Origin: Treponemataceae bacterium
GTDB taxonomy: Bacteria; Spirochaetota; Spirochaetia; Treponematales; Treponemataceae
DNA: 64,000 nt
Reading direction: 5' to 3'
Assembly (NCBI GenBank): GCA_024680915.1
Contig: JAILBN010000097.1
Coordinates: 41,699 to 105,698, forward strand
Program-made: the position numbers and the translations under genes
Notes under the pieces: model-generated
What the model was told of the DNA's origin: nothing
Seen by the model: only the letters and a program-made list of their open reading frames with translations
Database searches by the model: none
Shown here: piece by piece, positions 47,344 through 57,389 of the stretch
Layout: each line of letters begins with the position of its first letter
Numbering within the stretch: position 1 is the stretch's first letter

Positions 47344-49782
47344 ATGAATATGAAGACAGAACTTACTGATTGGAAGTTTAAATATATAGAGGGGTCTTGT
47401 ACACTGGGAAGGCCGGAGAATGGAAATGTTGTGACCCTTCCTGCGGAAGGTACTGTAACGGGATTGGGAAAAACCGGAGATGCTTTTTTCGGAGGTTACG
47501 ATGATTCCTCCTGGAAAAAAGTCTCTGTCCCACACGACTGGGCTGTGACCATGCCCTTCAGTAAATCCTATTCCAGCGGGACGGGATATTTAGCAGGAGG
47601 CATAGGCTGGTACCGCTGTCATTTTACACTTACCGAGGAAGAGGCAAAAAAACATGTCCGCCTTTTCTTTGAGGGGGTTTATAAGAAGAGTGCGGTATGG
47701 TGCAACAGTAATTATCTTGGAAAATGGGCTTATGGCTTTACTCCCTTTGAGTTCGACCTTAGTGGACTTGTCCGTCCTGGTGACAACATCATAGCCGTAA
47801 AGGTTATGCATCCTGATATAGCAGATTCCAGATGGTATACCGGCTCAGGAATAATACGCAAGGTTTATCTGAATATAACGGATGATATGTTCGTGAAAAC
47901 AGACGGAGTATTCTTCTCTGTGGAAGATGTGAAGGAAGGTTTTGCTTCTGTTGCAGTTTCTGCCGAGGTCAGAAACGACGGTCCTGAGACAAGGGAAAAA
48001 AGACTTGTCCATGAGCTTTCAGACCCGGCCGGAAAAAGTGTCCTTGTTCTGGAGTCTTCTGTGAAGCTTTCGCCTGGCGAAGAGAAAACCGTGCTTCTGA
48101 AGGGAAGTGTCAAGAATCCTAGGCTTTGGACTTTGGAGCGACCCTCTTTATATACCCTCAGGACCTCTCTTTCTGGAGACGATGTGGTCGAGAACTCCGT
48201 GGGAATAAGGACAATCCGCTTCGATGCGGATAAAGGCTTCTTCCTTAATGGAAAATCTGTCAAATTCAAAGGAGTCTGCGTCCATGATGACGCCGGCTGC
48301 CTTGGAAATGCTGTTCCTGCCGCTGTCTGGCGGAGACGTCTGGATATACTAAAAGAATGCGGCTGCAATGCCATCCGTATGGCTCATAATCCTCATCTCC
48401 GGGAGCTTTACCATCTTTGTGATCAGATTGGCTTCCTTGTTATGGATGAAGTCTTTGACGAGTGGGAAGGGTGTAAGAACAAGTGGTCTACGGGACATAA
48501 CGTATATCCTCCGGTACATCAGGGCTACGCTGAGGATTTCCATGAGTGGTATGCGAAAGATGTGGCCGCTTTCGTACGGAGGGCTCGTAACTGCCCGTCC
48601 GTCGTGATGTGGAGCATCGGCAATGAGATAGACTATCCCAATGATCCTTATGTTCATCCTTCCTTTGCAAAAATGACAGGAAACAATGATGCGAACAAGC
48701 CTGAGGCTGAAAAACAATACAATCCGCAGAAGCCTGATATAGAGAGGCTTTCTGTCATAGCCGCCAGGCTTGCGGCAGAGGTAAGGAAGCACGATGTCAC
48801 AAGGCCGGTGACCCTGGCTTCCGCTTTCCCTGAACTTACTTCCACCACAGGTTATTTCAAGGCCCTTGACTTGGTAGGTTATAACTACAAGGAGCATTTG
48901 TACGAAAAGGACCATGCCAGGTTCCCTCTGCTTCCTATTTTTGGCAGTGAGAACAGCCATGGGTATGAGCAATGGAAGCTTGCCCGGGACAAGGAGTATA
49001 TTTCGGGTCAATTTATCTGGACAGGCATAGATTTTCTTGGAGAGACTGTAGGCTGGCCTTGTCATGGTTCTAAGGCAGGTATCCTTACCACGGCAGGTTT
49101 TAAGAAAACTCAGTTCTGGCACAGAAAAAGCATGTGGAGTGCGGAGCCCTTCGTGAAAATAGTCGCGGCTCCTGCCATTCTGTCATCCGAGGCTGATGTG
49201 GTTCCCAAGCTGCCTGAATATCGCTGGAACTCAGATTTTGAGCCTGTCTGGAGCTTCAAGCAAGGCCAGAAAATTGACCTCCGTGTATTCTCTACAGCTG
49301 AGACTGTCACCCTTTATTTGGGAGAGTCTGATGTCGGTATGTTCAGGAAAGACGAGCAAACAGGGTATATCTCTGTGACCATGGATTATCAGGCTCTTCC
49401 TCTGAAGGTGGTCGGCGATGACGGTGCTTCTGATTGTCTTGCTCCTGAAGGAGATCCTTCCTGCCTTGAAGCTTCTGTTTATGAGGGGGGATGTGATTCT
49501 GAAAAGGCTGAGGTCCTCCAGGTGGAGCTTTCTCTTAAGGATAAGGATGGGAATGTGGTTCATGGTGCTGCTTGCTCCGTATCTGTAGAGGTGTCTTCCG
49601 GGACTCTTCTGGGCATCGACAACGGGGATCAGTCTGATAATACCTCATATTCTTCACGAACCAAAACCTTCTATAAAGGGCACATGGTGGTCTATGTACG
49701 TCCTGATTCCCTTGCTGAAAATTGCATTGTGACTTTTAATCCAGACCTTTCACTCTGTCCTCTTCGTGTACGGCTCCGCTGA
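47344..49782 (+). CDS. Glycoside hydrolase family 2 (beta-galactosidase type)
   Basis: VPHDWAV, RWYTGSGIIRKVYL, NAIRMAHNPH, VMWSIGNEIDYPN, GSENSHGYEQW. Confidence 0.93.
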   Translation: MNMKTELTDWKFKYIEGSCTLGRPENGNVVTLPAEGTVTGLGKTGDAFFGGYDDSSWKKVSVPHDWAVTMPFSKSYSSGTGYLAGGIGWYRCHFTLTEEEAKKHVRLFFEGVYKKSAVWCNSNYLGKWAYGFTPFEFDLSGLVRPGDNIIAVKVMHPDIADSRWYTGSGIIRKVYLNITDDMFVKTDGVFFSVEDVKEGFASVAVSAEVRNDGPETREKRLVHELSDPAGKSVLVLESSVKLSPGEEKTVLLKGSVKNPRLWTLERPSLYTLRTSLSGDDVVENSVGIRTIRFDADKGFFLNGKSVKFKGVCVHDDAGCLGNAVPAAVWRRRLDILKECGCNAIRMAHNPHLRELYHLCDQIGFLVMDEVFDEWEGCKNKWSTGHNVYPPVHQGYAEDFHEWYAKDVAAFVRRARNCPSVVMWSIGNEIDYPNDPYVHPSFAKMTGNNDANKPEAEKQYNPQKPDIERLSVIAARLAAEVRKHDVTRPVTLASAFPELTSTTGYFKALDLVGYNYKEHLYEKDHARFPLLPIFGSENSHGYEQWKLARDKEYISGQFIWTGIDFLGETVGWPCHGSKAGILTTAGFKKTQFWHRKSMWSAEPFVKIVAAPAILSSEADVVPKLPEYRWNSDFEPVWSFKQGQKIDLRVFSTAETVTLYLGESDVGMFRKDEQTGYISVTMDYQALPLKVVGDDGASDCLAPEGDPSCLEASVYEGGCDSEKAEVLQVELSLKDKDGNVVHGAACSVSVEVSSGTLLGIDNGDQSDNTSYSSRTKTFYKGHMVVYVRPDSLAENCIVTFNPDLSLCPLRVRLR

Positions 49783-49894
49783 TTGCGGAGCTTGAACAGT
49801 CATATATTTTCCTCCTCTATACTAGGAAAAAATTTGTTTTTTCCGTTGTATTTTATTGTAATTCGTATATAATATAGTAGATTTGGAGTCTCAT

Positions 49895-51988
49895 GTGAAA
49901 AATGTATCAGAAAAAAAGTCCAGGAACGTCAAGTATTCAATTGGTTTTAAGCTAATATTCATTATATCGGTACTTGTAGTCGTTTCTCTTGGTACTGTAA
50001 CTTTTCTTGTAAGTTACTTGATAAGCCGTGACCTTCAGGTTTCAACGGAGTCGAGCAACTTTGATTCTACTTTGAAAGCAGCTACCACTGTAGAAAATGA
50101 ATTATCTACTATAAGGACGAATGTCTTCCTCATGCTTGATATGCTTAATGCTGCCGGATCTTCTGGTATGCTTATGAGGCAGACTTCTGCATACTTCTTT
50201 GAGCGCAACCAGAACATAGCCGCAGTCGTCGTTCCCGGCAACAGGAATCTTGTGAACAATCGTTTTTTTCTGTCCAATGAGCTTGATCAGTCTCTTGTCG
50301 ATGACTATCTTGCCCTTCACTCTGATGAGATTTCCCGTTCCGAGCAGGGTGAGTCTTTCGTCCTGAATGCGGCTCCTTCTTTCGGGCTTCCTGTCCTTGT
50401 CATGATGTACCCTTGGAAAGGGAGCGGCCTTGATGAGACCGCTGTTATTTTCTTTACCAGTTCTCTTTTGACCAGTACCTTCACAGGAACTTCCAATGTT
50501 TCCTTCATGATAAACCATGATGGGGATCTTCTCGTTCACTCTGATTTCGAGCTGACGAAAGCTGGAGCCAGCATGGCGAAATCTCCGCTGGTTCAGCAGA
50601 TGCGAGCCAATAATGACGAGAACAGGCAGGTTCTTTTTACCGACGAGGACGGAAAAGAATATTTCGGCTCCTATTGTAAGATTTCTCCTGCTGATATAGG
50701 TGTTCTTTCTATGGTCGAAAAGGAGAAGGCACTGAAACCTGTTACTAACCAGACTCGGTTGAATATATATTTGGCCATTGCCGTTCTTTTCCTGGCAATC
50801 CTGTTCATCTTCTTCTATTCTAAGACTTTGAGTAAGCCCCTTTCCCTTCTTACTAACATCGCTGATGAGATAAACCAGGGTAATTTCGAGACGAAGCTTT
50901 TTGATAAGCTTACGACCAAGCGGGGGGACGAAATAGGTGTTCTTTTCGAAAGTACTAAGAATGAGCAGCAGATTCTTAACACCGTAAGTAAGCTTACCAA
51001 CAAGGGTGTTGCTAAGGCTATAGTACGTAAAGAGATAAATTTCGAGCCCCACTTGAAGGATGTAACGATCTTTTTCAGTGATATCCGTGGTTTCACTGCT
51101 ATAAGTGATGGCTTCAACAAACGTTTTGGCAAAGATTCTCCGCGTGAGATTATAGGATTCTTGAATGACTATATGAGCCGCATGGTCAACTGTATCACCC
51201 TGACCGGAGGCAACGTCGATAAGTTCGAAGGTGACGCGGTCATGGCCGTATGGGGTGTATTGAGGGATGACAGCCTTGAATATGAGGATATGGCGGACAA
51301 CAATCCTCTCAAAAAAGAGCTTAAGGAAAAACACGAAAGACATATCAAAGCTGATGCCATAAACGCTATCCGTGGAACTATAGCAATGCGCTATGCGCTG
51401 ATGGAATATAACAAGGAAGCCGAAGCTTTCACTAAGGCCCATGAGAAAGAACCGCTGGCAAAATATAAGCCTCATATAAGGATCGGTTGTGGTCTGAATT
51501 CCGGTCGTGCCACCGTTGGTTTCATGGGTTCCTATGATAAACTTGAGTTTACCTCCATCGGAGATGCGGTAAACCTTGCCTCCCGTACAGAAAGTTCGAA
51601 CAAGCCTTGTGGTACGGATGTTCTTATTACGGAGGATACCTATAATCTTCTTAAATATGATTTCATAAAATCAGAGTTCAACAATTTCAAAATTAAGGAA
51701 GAAAACAAAAAGGACGAGATAATCGTTGAGGTAATTCCTGTTACCTTTGAGGTCAAAGGAAAGGGAAAGCAGCACTTCTATGGTGTAGTCAATATGCCTC
51801 AGTTCGATATAGAAGCCTTCTTTAGGGAAGGTGATCCGAATTTCGTTCTTGATTCCGATTGTGCGAAATCTGTTGGGCCAGACGGACCAAAAACTTTGGA
51901 AGAAGTTAGGAGATTGCTTGGAATTGCCACACCGGATTTCGGCGGAGTGAACTTGGATGCAGAAGAAAACAAAGTCACGGCTAGTTGA
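49895..51988 (+). CDS. Class III adenylate/guanylate cyclase with periplasmic sensor and HAMP
   Basis: VTIFFSDIRGFTAISDG, GGNVDKFEGDAVMAVWG, SIGDAVNLASRTES; GTG at 49895 with upstream GGAG chosen over TTG 49883. Confidence 0.9.
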   Translation: MKNVSEKKSRNVKYSIGFKLIFIISVLVVVSLGTVTFLVSYLISRDLQVSTESSNFDSTLKAATTVENELSTIRTNVFLMLDMLNAAGSSGMLMRQTSAYFFERNQNIAAVVVPGNRNLVNNRFFLSNELDQSLVDDYLALHSDEISRSEQGESFVLNAAPSFGLPVLVMMYPWKGSGLDETAVIFFTSSLLTSTFTGTSNVSFMINHDGDLLVHSDFELTKAGASMAKSPLVQQMRANNDENRQVLFTDEDGKEYFGSYCKISPADIGVLSMVEKEKALKPVTNQTRLNIYLAIAVLFLAILFIFFYSKTLSKPLSLLTNIADEINQGNFETKLFDKLTTKRGDEIGVLFESTKNEQQILNTVSKLTNKGVAKAIVRKEINFEPHLKDVTIFFSDIRGFTAISDGFNKRFGKDSPREIIGFLNDYMSRMVNCITLTGGNVDKFEGDAVMAVWGVLRDDSLEYEDMADNNPLKKELKEKHERHIKADAINAIRGTIAMRYALMEYNKEAEAFTKAHEKEPLAKYKPHIRIGCGLNSGRATVGFMGSYDKLEFTSIGDAVNLASRTESSNKPCGTDVLITEDTYNLLKYDFIKSEFNNFKIKEENKKDEIIVEVIPVTFEVKGKGKQHFYGVVNMPQFDIEAFFREGDPNFVLDSDCAKSVGPDGPKTLEEVRRLLGIATPDFGGVNLDAEENKVTAS

Positions 51989-54900
51989 TTTTTTAGTTAT
52001 GCTTGTCTGTCTTGCAGGTTCCGCCGTCAGTGTCTGGCAGTTTTGGCAGGAACTCAACAAGACTCTTGTAAAACTCAATGAAGAACCGATAGCGACTATA
52101 ACATTTAAACAGAATACAGCTCAGCGTAAGTTTTCTGATGATTTCGTATGGGACAGGTTACGTCAGAATTCCCCTGTATATAACGGGGATACTATACGAA
52201 CGGCAGAGCTGTCTGAAGCGACTATATATTTCAACGACGGCAATATAATGGATCTGAGTGAGAACACTATGGCCCGCATTTCCCTTGGTAAAGAGGGTGA
52301 GACTGCCGTCGATTTCTCTGGTGGTCAGATTGCCGTTCAGGCTGCTGAAAGCGGCTTGACCATCACATCCGGTTCCTCCGTAGTTGATATAACTAAAGGT
52401 GCTTCTGTAACGGCAAGCTCTGTTGCATCCGATAGTGGAAGTGCTTCGCAGGCAGGAGCTGCCGGCGCTGCTCCTGCAGAGGAGGTTTTCCGTGTTCAGG
52501 TCCAGTCAGGAACTGCTGCCGTGTCTACTGGGAAAGAAGAAGTTTCTCTTTCTGCCGGAAAGACTGCTGATTTGAAAGGGGATGGACAGGTTGAGAAAAA
52601 ACTGCTTTCTGTTATATCCCCAAATCCTGAGACAAAAATCATAAGCTTCGATGAGGAGGCTTATCCGGTTGATTTCCGTTGGGATTCAGAGGGGGCGGAT
52701 GTAAAGCTTGAGTTTTCGGATACAAAGACCTTTGCTGACATAAAAAAATCTTATGAGTATTCCGGAATCGAAAATGTAACTATGAGACTTTCTTCCGGCA
52801 CCTATTACTGGCGCTTGACAGCTGGGAAAGAGTCTCTCAATGGTAAAATCACTATATATGAATCGAAGAGACCTTCTGTAATAGCTCCTGTACCTGACTA
52901 TACCGCATATTACCGTACGGTAAAGCCTTCCATCCGTTTTATCTGGTCTGAAAGCGAGAAGGCTACGACCTATTCTTTTGAAGTCGCTGATAACGCGAAT
53001 ATGGAAAACCCTGTTATTTCCCAGAGGGTTCAGCAGAATTCCAGTATTGTCACCACCCTTTCCGAGGGAAAGTGGTACTGGCGTGTCACTCCTTTTTATA
53101 CGATCAATAACATAGGTTTCTCTCATCCTTCGGATGTGAATTCCTTCATTATAGAAAAGAGCGGCGATCTTGTCGCTCCTGAGCTGCAGATGCCTAAGGC
53201 TGGTTCTGTGGTGAGTACTAAGGTTCCTGGTACGTCCGGAGCTGAGTCTCAGAATATTTTGTTCTCTTGGAAAGATGATGTGGAAGCCACATCTTATACA
53301 GTGACCATCATTCCGGATTCTCCTGCCTACGGCTCTACGGTGACACAGACTGTCAATACAAACTTCTTCTCCCTTGACACATCTCAGTATCAGATCGGAA
53401 ACGGAAGCTGGAAATGGTATGTAGAGATGAAAGATGTGGAGGGAAATTCCGTAAAAACCGAAAGTATTCCGTTCTTTGCAATGGATTCGGAAATTTCTCA
53501 GAAGCCTTTGTTCCCTTCCAACGGATATTGTCTTGCTTCTTCTCGTGTTCATGATACGACCTTCGTTTGGCGCTCAAATATTTCTTCCGAAATGGAAGTT
53601 CAGTTTGCCTCAGACCCGGCCTTCAATAATATAGCTACCTCGCTTACTACCAAGAATACCTCTGCCTCTGGAATTGACCTTCCTGTAGGAACCTACTACT
53701 GGCGCATCGTAACAAGGAATGATGCTGGTGATTTTATCTCTGAGACAGCTCAGTTTGAGGTGGAGGCACCTCTGGCTGCTCCTGAATGTCTTATTCCTGA
53801 GGATGGAATCCGTTTCGTCGTGGCTGAGGACAGGACTGTCGGTTTGTCATGGAAGCCTGTTGAGACCGCTGACTATTATCAGCTCAGGGTTTATGGTTCA
53901 GAGGATTTGAGTGATATCATCTACGAGAATACCTATATAGAAGACGACGGTAGTGATGAATATTCCGAGAAGGTTTTTTTTGATGGTATGGATGAGAAGA
54001 CCTATTACTGGAGTGTTCAGGCCTATCGTGAGGAATCTGAGACAAGATCCAGGTCTGTAGGCCTTTTGGGTAAATATTCTTTCTTCCTTCGCATACTTAA
54101 GCCGATTACACTTGCATCTCCCGGTGATGGAGCCGTCCTCGAAGGACTGGATGTGGTCATGAATCCCCCCGATATGGAGTGGGAATCAATAGATGAGCTG
54201 AACAGCTCTGAGCTCCGTATTTATAAGAATTCTGTTGACGAAAAAAATATGGTTGCCGTCATTGACAACCCGGAAATGAAGGTCGAGATGCCCCGGCTTT
54301 ATGAAGGCACCTATTTCTGGACGGTGAGTGGTATCACTTGGGATAATCTTGACGCTTCCTCAAAGCAAGTCATGAATTTCCGTGTAAACAAGATTCCTCC
54401 TATGAATGCTCCCGTTCAGGTTTCACCCCTTGTGACGGATGTGTTCAGTACCGCATACTTTGATAAGACTCTGGACATAACCTTCAGCTGGAATCCTATC
54501 ATGTATGCGACCAAATACATATTCACTCTTAAAGATACCGACGGAAAAGTGCTCAGGACAGAAGAAGTAGCCAGCCCAAGGACATCATGCAGCGTTGATT
54601 TCAGGGACATTATCCATGAGGGGACTTATTCTTGGACTGTAGAAGCACGGACAGTATTCGATGACGGAGTGATAAGGTATGGAAATATCAGCACGTCAGA
54701 CTTTTCCATTTCTTTGCCCCAGATGGAAGTTCCTGTAAAGAATCCTGTGAGCAAAAATAATACATTCGATGAAGGCCTGTATTACGATGAAAGAGCCATC
54801 AATTTCAGTTGGATTCCTGTTCCCTATGCTGATGAATATGTGTTCACGCTGAAAGATTCCCATGGACAAATAATTAAAGAAGAGTATTTTAGAAACCGCA

Positions 54901-57389
54901 ACGCTCTTCCATCTTCAGAGCTTGATGAGCCGGAGAACTCCTATGTATTTACGGATGTGGAAAGCCTTATGCCGGGTTCCTACATCTGGATGGTGGAGGC
55001 AAGAAATTATATAAATGGAGAACTGAGGCAGAAGGGAAAAGTCATAGGCAACAGTTTCTATATAAAAGTCAACGAGCTGAGTCCTCCTGTGAAGGAATAT
55101 CCTGCTGAGGACGGAGTTTTAGCTTATGAGCTGTTTGATCGTGATGAAGAACTCCGTTTTGTATGGCAGCCTGTCAGATTCGCCGATGAGTATATTTTCT
55201 GCCTCTACGATGGTGACGGAAACCTTATGATCAAAGAATCCATGGAGGAAACAGAATTCTCTTATATGGATTTGGATTCTTTGACGGAAGGAAGATATAT
55301 ATGGACAGTGGAAGCCCTGTCTCATCTAAGAGGAAAGGTCCTTCAATCTGGAAGAGTGGAAGAGTCTGCCTTCGAGATCTCTTTCCCGGAGCTGGAGCCC
55401 CCTGAAAAAGTATTGCCGGAAGAGAATTATGTCATTGATGCAGAATTTATTCTTGCTGACAAGGATCTCGTATTCTCTTGGAATAGTGTTCAATACGCAG
55501 ATGAGTATATCCTTACTGTTAAGGATCCTTATGGTAGCATTATAAGGGAAGTCAGCATAACAGAAGGGGGTGAAGAATCCTCTCTATCCTATACAATTCC
55601 TGCCTTCGATCTTATGACTCAAGGTACCTACCTATGGACTGTGGAAGCTTTGTCCCATTACCATGGAAGGCTTTTGCAGAGAGGTCGTGTAGAAGAAAGC
55701 TCCTTTGCTGTGACCATACTTGAACTTGATGCTCCCGAAAGTGCCGCTCCTGCTTCTGGATATATCTTTGATACTGCTTTCTTCAAAAAGGATGAGCCTC
55801 TTGTTTTCAGCTGGGATCCTGTACCACTGGCGGGAGATTATCAGTTCACCTTGCTTGATTCCACGGGGACTGTGCTGGAACAGAGCACTGTTTCTGAAAC
55901 TTCTGTATCTGTGGATCCTGCGAAATTCATAGCTCCAGGTGAATATAGCTGGACCGTGGAAGCTCATTCTTACTATAAAGAGAAGCTTTTCCAGAATGGA
56001 AAGAAAGCTGTCACGTCCTTCCATACAGAGATTCCTCTCTTGGATATGCCCGCTCTTGTATTGCCGGCAGCAGACGAGACTTATGATACTTCCTATTTCA
56101 AACGGGAGACATCCCAGTCCTTCACTTGGGAAAGTGTTCCCCTTGCTGATGAATATGTATTCAGATTGGAGAATCCGAATGGTGCGGTTATAGAGGAAGA
56201 AATCTTGCCTGCGGATACGCTCACTTTCTCTGTTGATACTGAGAGATTCTCCTATGAGGGTGTATACAAGTGGACCATTGAGCCAAGGACATATTTCAGG
56301 GAAAAGCTTCTTCAGGTCGGGGTAAAAGCCAGTCGGTCTTTCTCTGTGGTAATGCCAATTCTTCCTCAGCCTGCTGACAGGCTCCCTGCGAACGGTACTG
56401 AATACGGAGTTGCCCTTTTCAAGACCGTGGATGCCGTTGATTTCTCTTTGCATAATGTCGATACTGCTGATTGTTATTCCTTTATAGTGAGAAAAGAAGA
56501 CGGTAGCCGTATTTTTGATACCATCATACCGGCCGATAGTGCTGATGATGCAGGTGTCATAAGATACAGGATGAAGGCCTCTGATTTCATGACGGAAGGC
56601 AGGTACCTATGGTCTGTAGAAGCCAGGGTTCTGTATAAGGATCGTATCGTTCAGTCAAGCGAAATTGAGGAAGACTTCTTCACCGTGAAGCTGCCCCTTG
56701 TTCCTGCTCCTGAAATAACTTCTGGTCTTTCACAGCTGGTCGATTATGATTACATAAATGCCTACAATGATATCCTGCTTCAATGGGATTCTGTGAAATA
56801 CGCAGATGAATATAAGTTTACGATATTCAATCCGGATGATTCTGTTCGCGATGAAAAGACTCTTCCTGCCGGCTCTTACTTGCGTTACATAGTACCTGTA
56901 TCCTCTTTCGCAGCCTCAGGAGATTACAAGTGGAAGGTAGAGGCAATCGTATCATACCAAGGTAGTGATTTTGTACACGGAAATGAAGCTGAGGGCTGTA
57001 TTACCATTGCTTTGCCGGAACTTGCTGCGGCAGAAGTGATTTCTCCTGAAAACGGAGTAGTTCTTAATGCTTCTTATTTCCGAAAGAACAGGGAGATTGT
57101 TTTTAGTTGGACTCCTGTTCCTTATACATCGGGATATAACTTCACTCTTTATGGAGCAGATGGAAATATCCTTGAAAGCTATTCTCTTGGACCTGATGTG
57201 ACTGAGATTGTGTTCACCGATTTGAAGCAGCTCTCTTCGGGCGTCTTCAAATGGACCGTGGGAACATATTACTCAAAGGGTGATAAAGTGATTGTTGAAG
57301 GTACGCCTTCTGAAAACGAATTCTCTATAGATCTGCCGACTTTGAAAGCTCCTTCTGTCGGTAACACAGGCAGGTTATATGGAAATTAA
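51957..57389 (+). CDS. FecR-domain protein with a long C-terminal array of FN3-like repeats (1810 aa)
   Basis: N-terminal TM, FecR-like YNGDTIRTAELSEATIYFNDGNIMDLSENTMARI; about nine tandem FSWxPVxYADEYxFTLKD…YxWTVEA units from about 54470 on. Confidence 0.85.
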   Translation: MQKKTKSRLVDFLVMLVCLAGSAVSVWQFWQELNKTLVKLNEEPIATITFKQNTAQRKFSDDFVWDRLRQNSPVYNGDTIRTAELSEATIYFNDGNIMDLSENTMARISLGKEGETAVDFSGGQIAVQAAESGLTITSGSSVVDITKGASVTASSVASDSGSASQAGAAGAAPAEEVFRVQVQSGTAAVSTGKEEVSLSAGKTADLKGDGQVEKKLLSVISPNPETKIISFDEEAYPVDFRWDSEGADVKLEFSDTKTFADIKKSYEYSGIENVTMRLSSGTYYWRLTAGKESLNGKITIYESKRPSVIAPVPDYTAYYRTVKPSIRFIWSESEKATTYSFEVADNANMENPVISQRVQQNSSIVTTLSEGKWYWRVTPFYTINNIGFSHPSDVNSFIIEKSGDLVAPELQMPKAGSVVSTKVPGTSGAESQNILFSWKDDVEATSYTVTIIPDSPAYGSTVTQTVNTNFFSLDTSQYQIGNGSWKWYVEMKDVEGNSVKTESIPFFAMDSEISQKPLFPSNGYCLASSRVHDTTFVWRSNISSEMEVQFASDPAFNNIATSLTTKNTSASGIDLPVGTYYWRIVTRNDAGDFISETAQFEVEAPLAAPECLIPEDGIRFVVAEDRTVGLSWKPVETADYYQLRVYGSEDLSDIIYENTYIEDDGSDEYSEKVFFDGMDEKTYYWSVQAYREESETRSRSVGLLGKYSFFLRILKPITLASPGDGAVLEGLDVVMNPPDMEWESIDELNSSELRIYKNSVDEKNMVAVIDNPEMKVEMPRLYEGTYFWTVSGITWDNLDASSKQVMNFRVNKIPPMNAPVQVSPLVTDVFSTAYFDKTLDITFSWNPIMYATKYIFTLKDTDGKVLRTEEVASPRTSCSVDFRDIIHEGTYSWTVEARTVFDDGVIRYGNISTSDFSISLPQMEVPVKNPVSKNNTFDEGLYYDERAINFSWIPVPYADEYVFTLKDSHGQIIKEEYFRNRNALPSSELDEPENSYVFTDVESLMPGSYIWMVEARNYINGELRQKGKVIGNSFYIKVNELSPPVKEYPAEDGVLAYELFDRDEELRFVWQPVRFADEYIFCLYDGDGNLMIKESMEETEFSYMDLDSLTEGRYIWTVEALSHLRGKVLQSGRVEESAFEISFPELEPPEKVLPEENYVIDAEFILADKDLVFSWNSVQYADEYILTVKDPYGSIIREVSITEGGEESSLSYTIPAFDLMTQGTYLWTVEALSHYHGRLLQRGRVEESSFAVTILELDAPESAAPASGYIFDTAFFKKDEPLVFSWDPVPLAGDYQFTLLDSTGTVLEQSTVSETSVSVDPAKFIAPGEYSWTVEAHSYYKEKLFQNGKKAVTSFHTEIPLLDMPALVLPAADETYDTSYFKRETSQSFTWESVPLADEYVFRLENPNGAVIEEEILPADTLTFSVDTERFSYEGVYKWTIEPRTYFREKLLQVGVKASRSFSVVMPILPQPADRLPANGTEYGVALFKTVDAVDFSLHNVDTADCYSFIVRKEDGSRIFDTIIPADSADDAGVIRYRMKASDFMTEGRYLWSVEARVLYKDRIVQSSEIEEDFFTVKLPLVPAPEITSGLSQLVDYDYINAYNDILLQWDSVKYADEYKFTIFNPDDSVRDEKTLPAGSYLRYIVPVSSFAASGDYKWKVEAIVSYQGSDFVHGNEAEGCITIALPELAAAEVISPENGVVLNASYFRKNREIVFSWTPVPYTSGYNFTLYGADGNILESYSLGPDVTEIVFTDLKQLSSGVFKWTVGTYYSKGDKVIVEGTPSENEFSIDLPTLKAPSVGNTGRLYGN

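Noticed and set aside
48349-49122. 257-aa minus-strand ORF
   Set aside because: Antisense to the GH2 catalytic region; no family features
50102-51475. 457-aa minus-strand ORF
   Set aside because: Lies wholly antisense to the cyclase gene, whose catalytic motifs are unambiguous; the ORF has no recognisable domain and reads as a shadow frame
52686-53552. 288-aa minus-strand ORF
   Set aside because: Antisense shadow of the FecR-repeat gene; rich in Arg/His/Ile as expected for a reverse frame
55632-56453. 273-aa minus-strand ORF
   Set aside because: Antisense shadow of the repeat array
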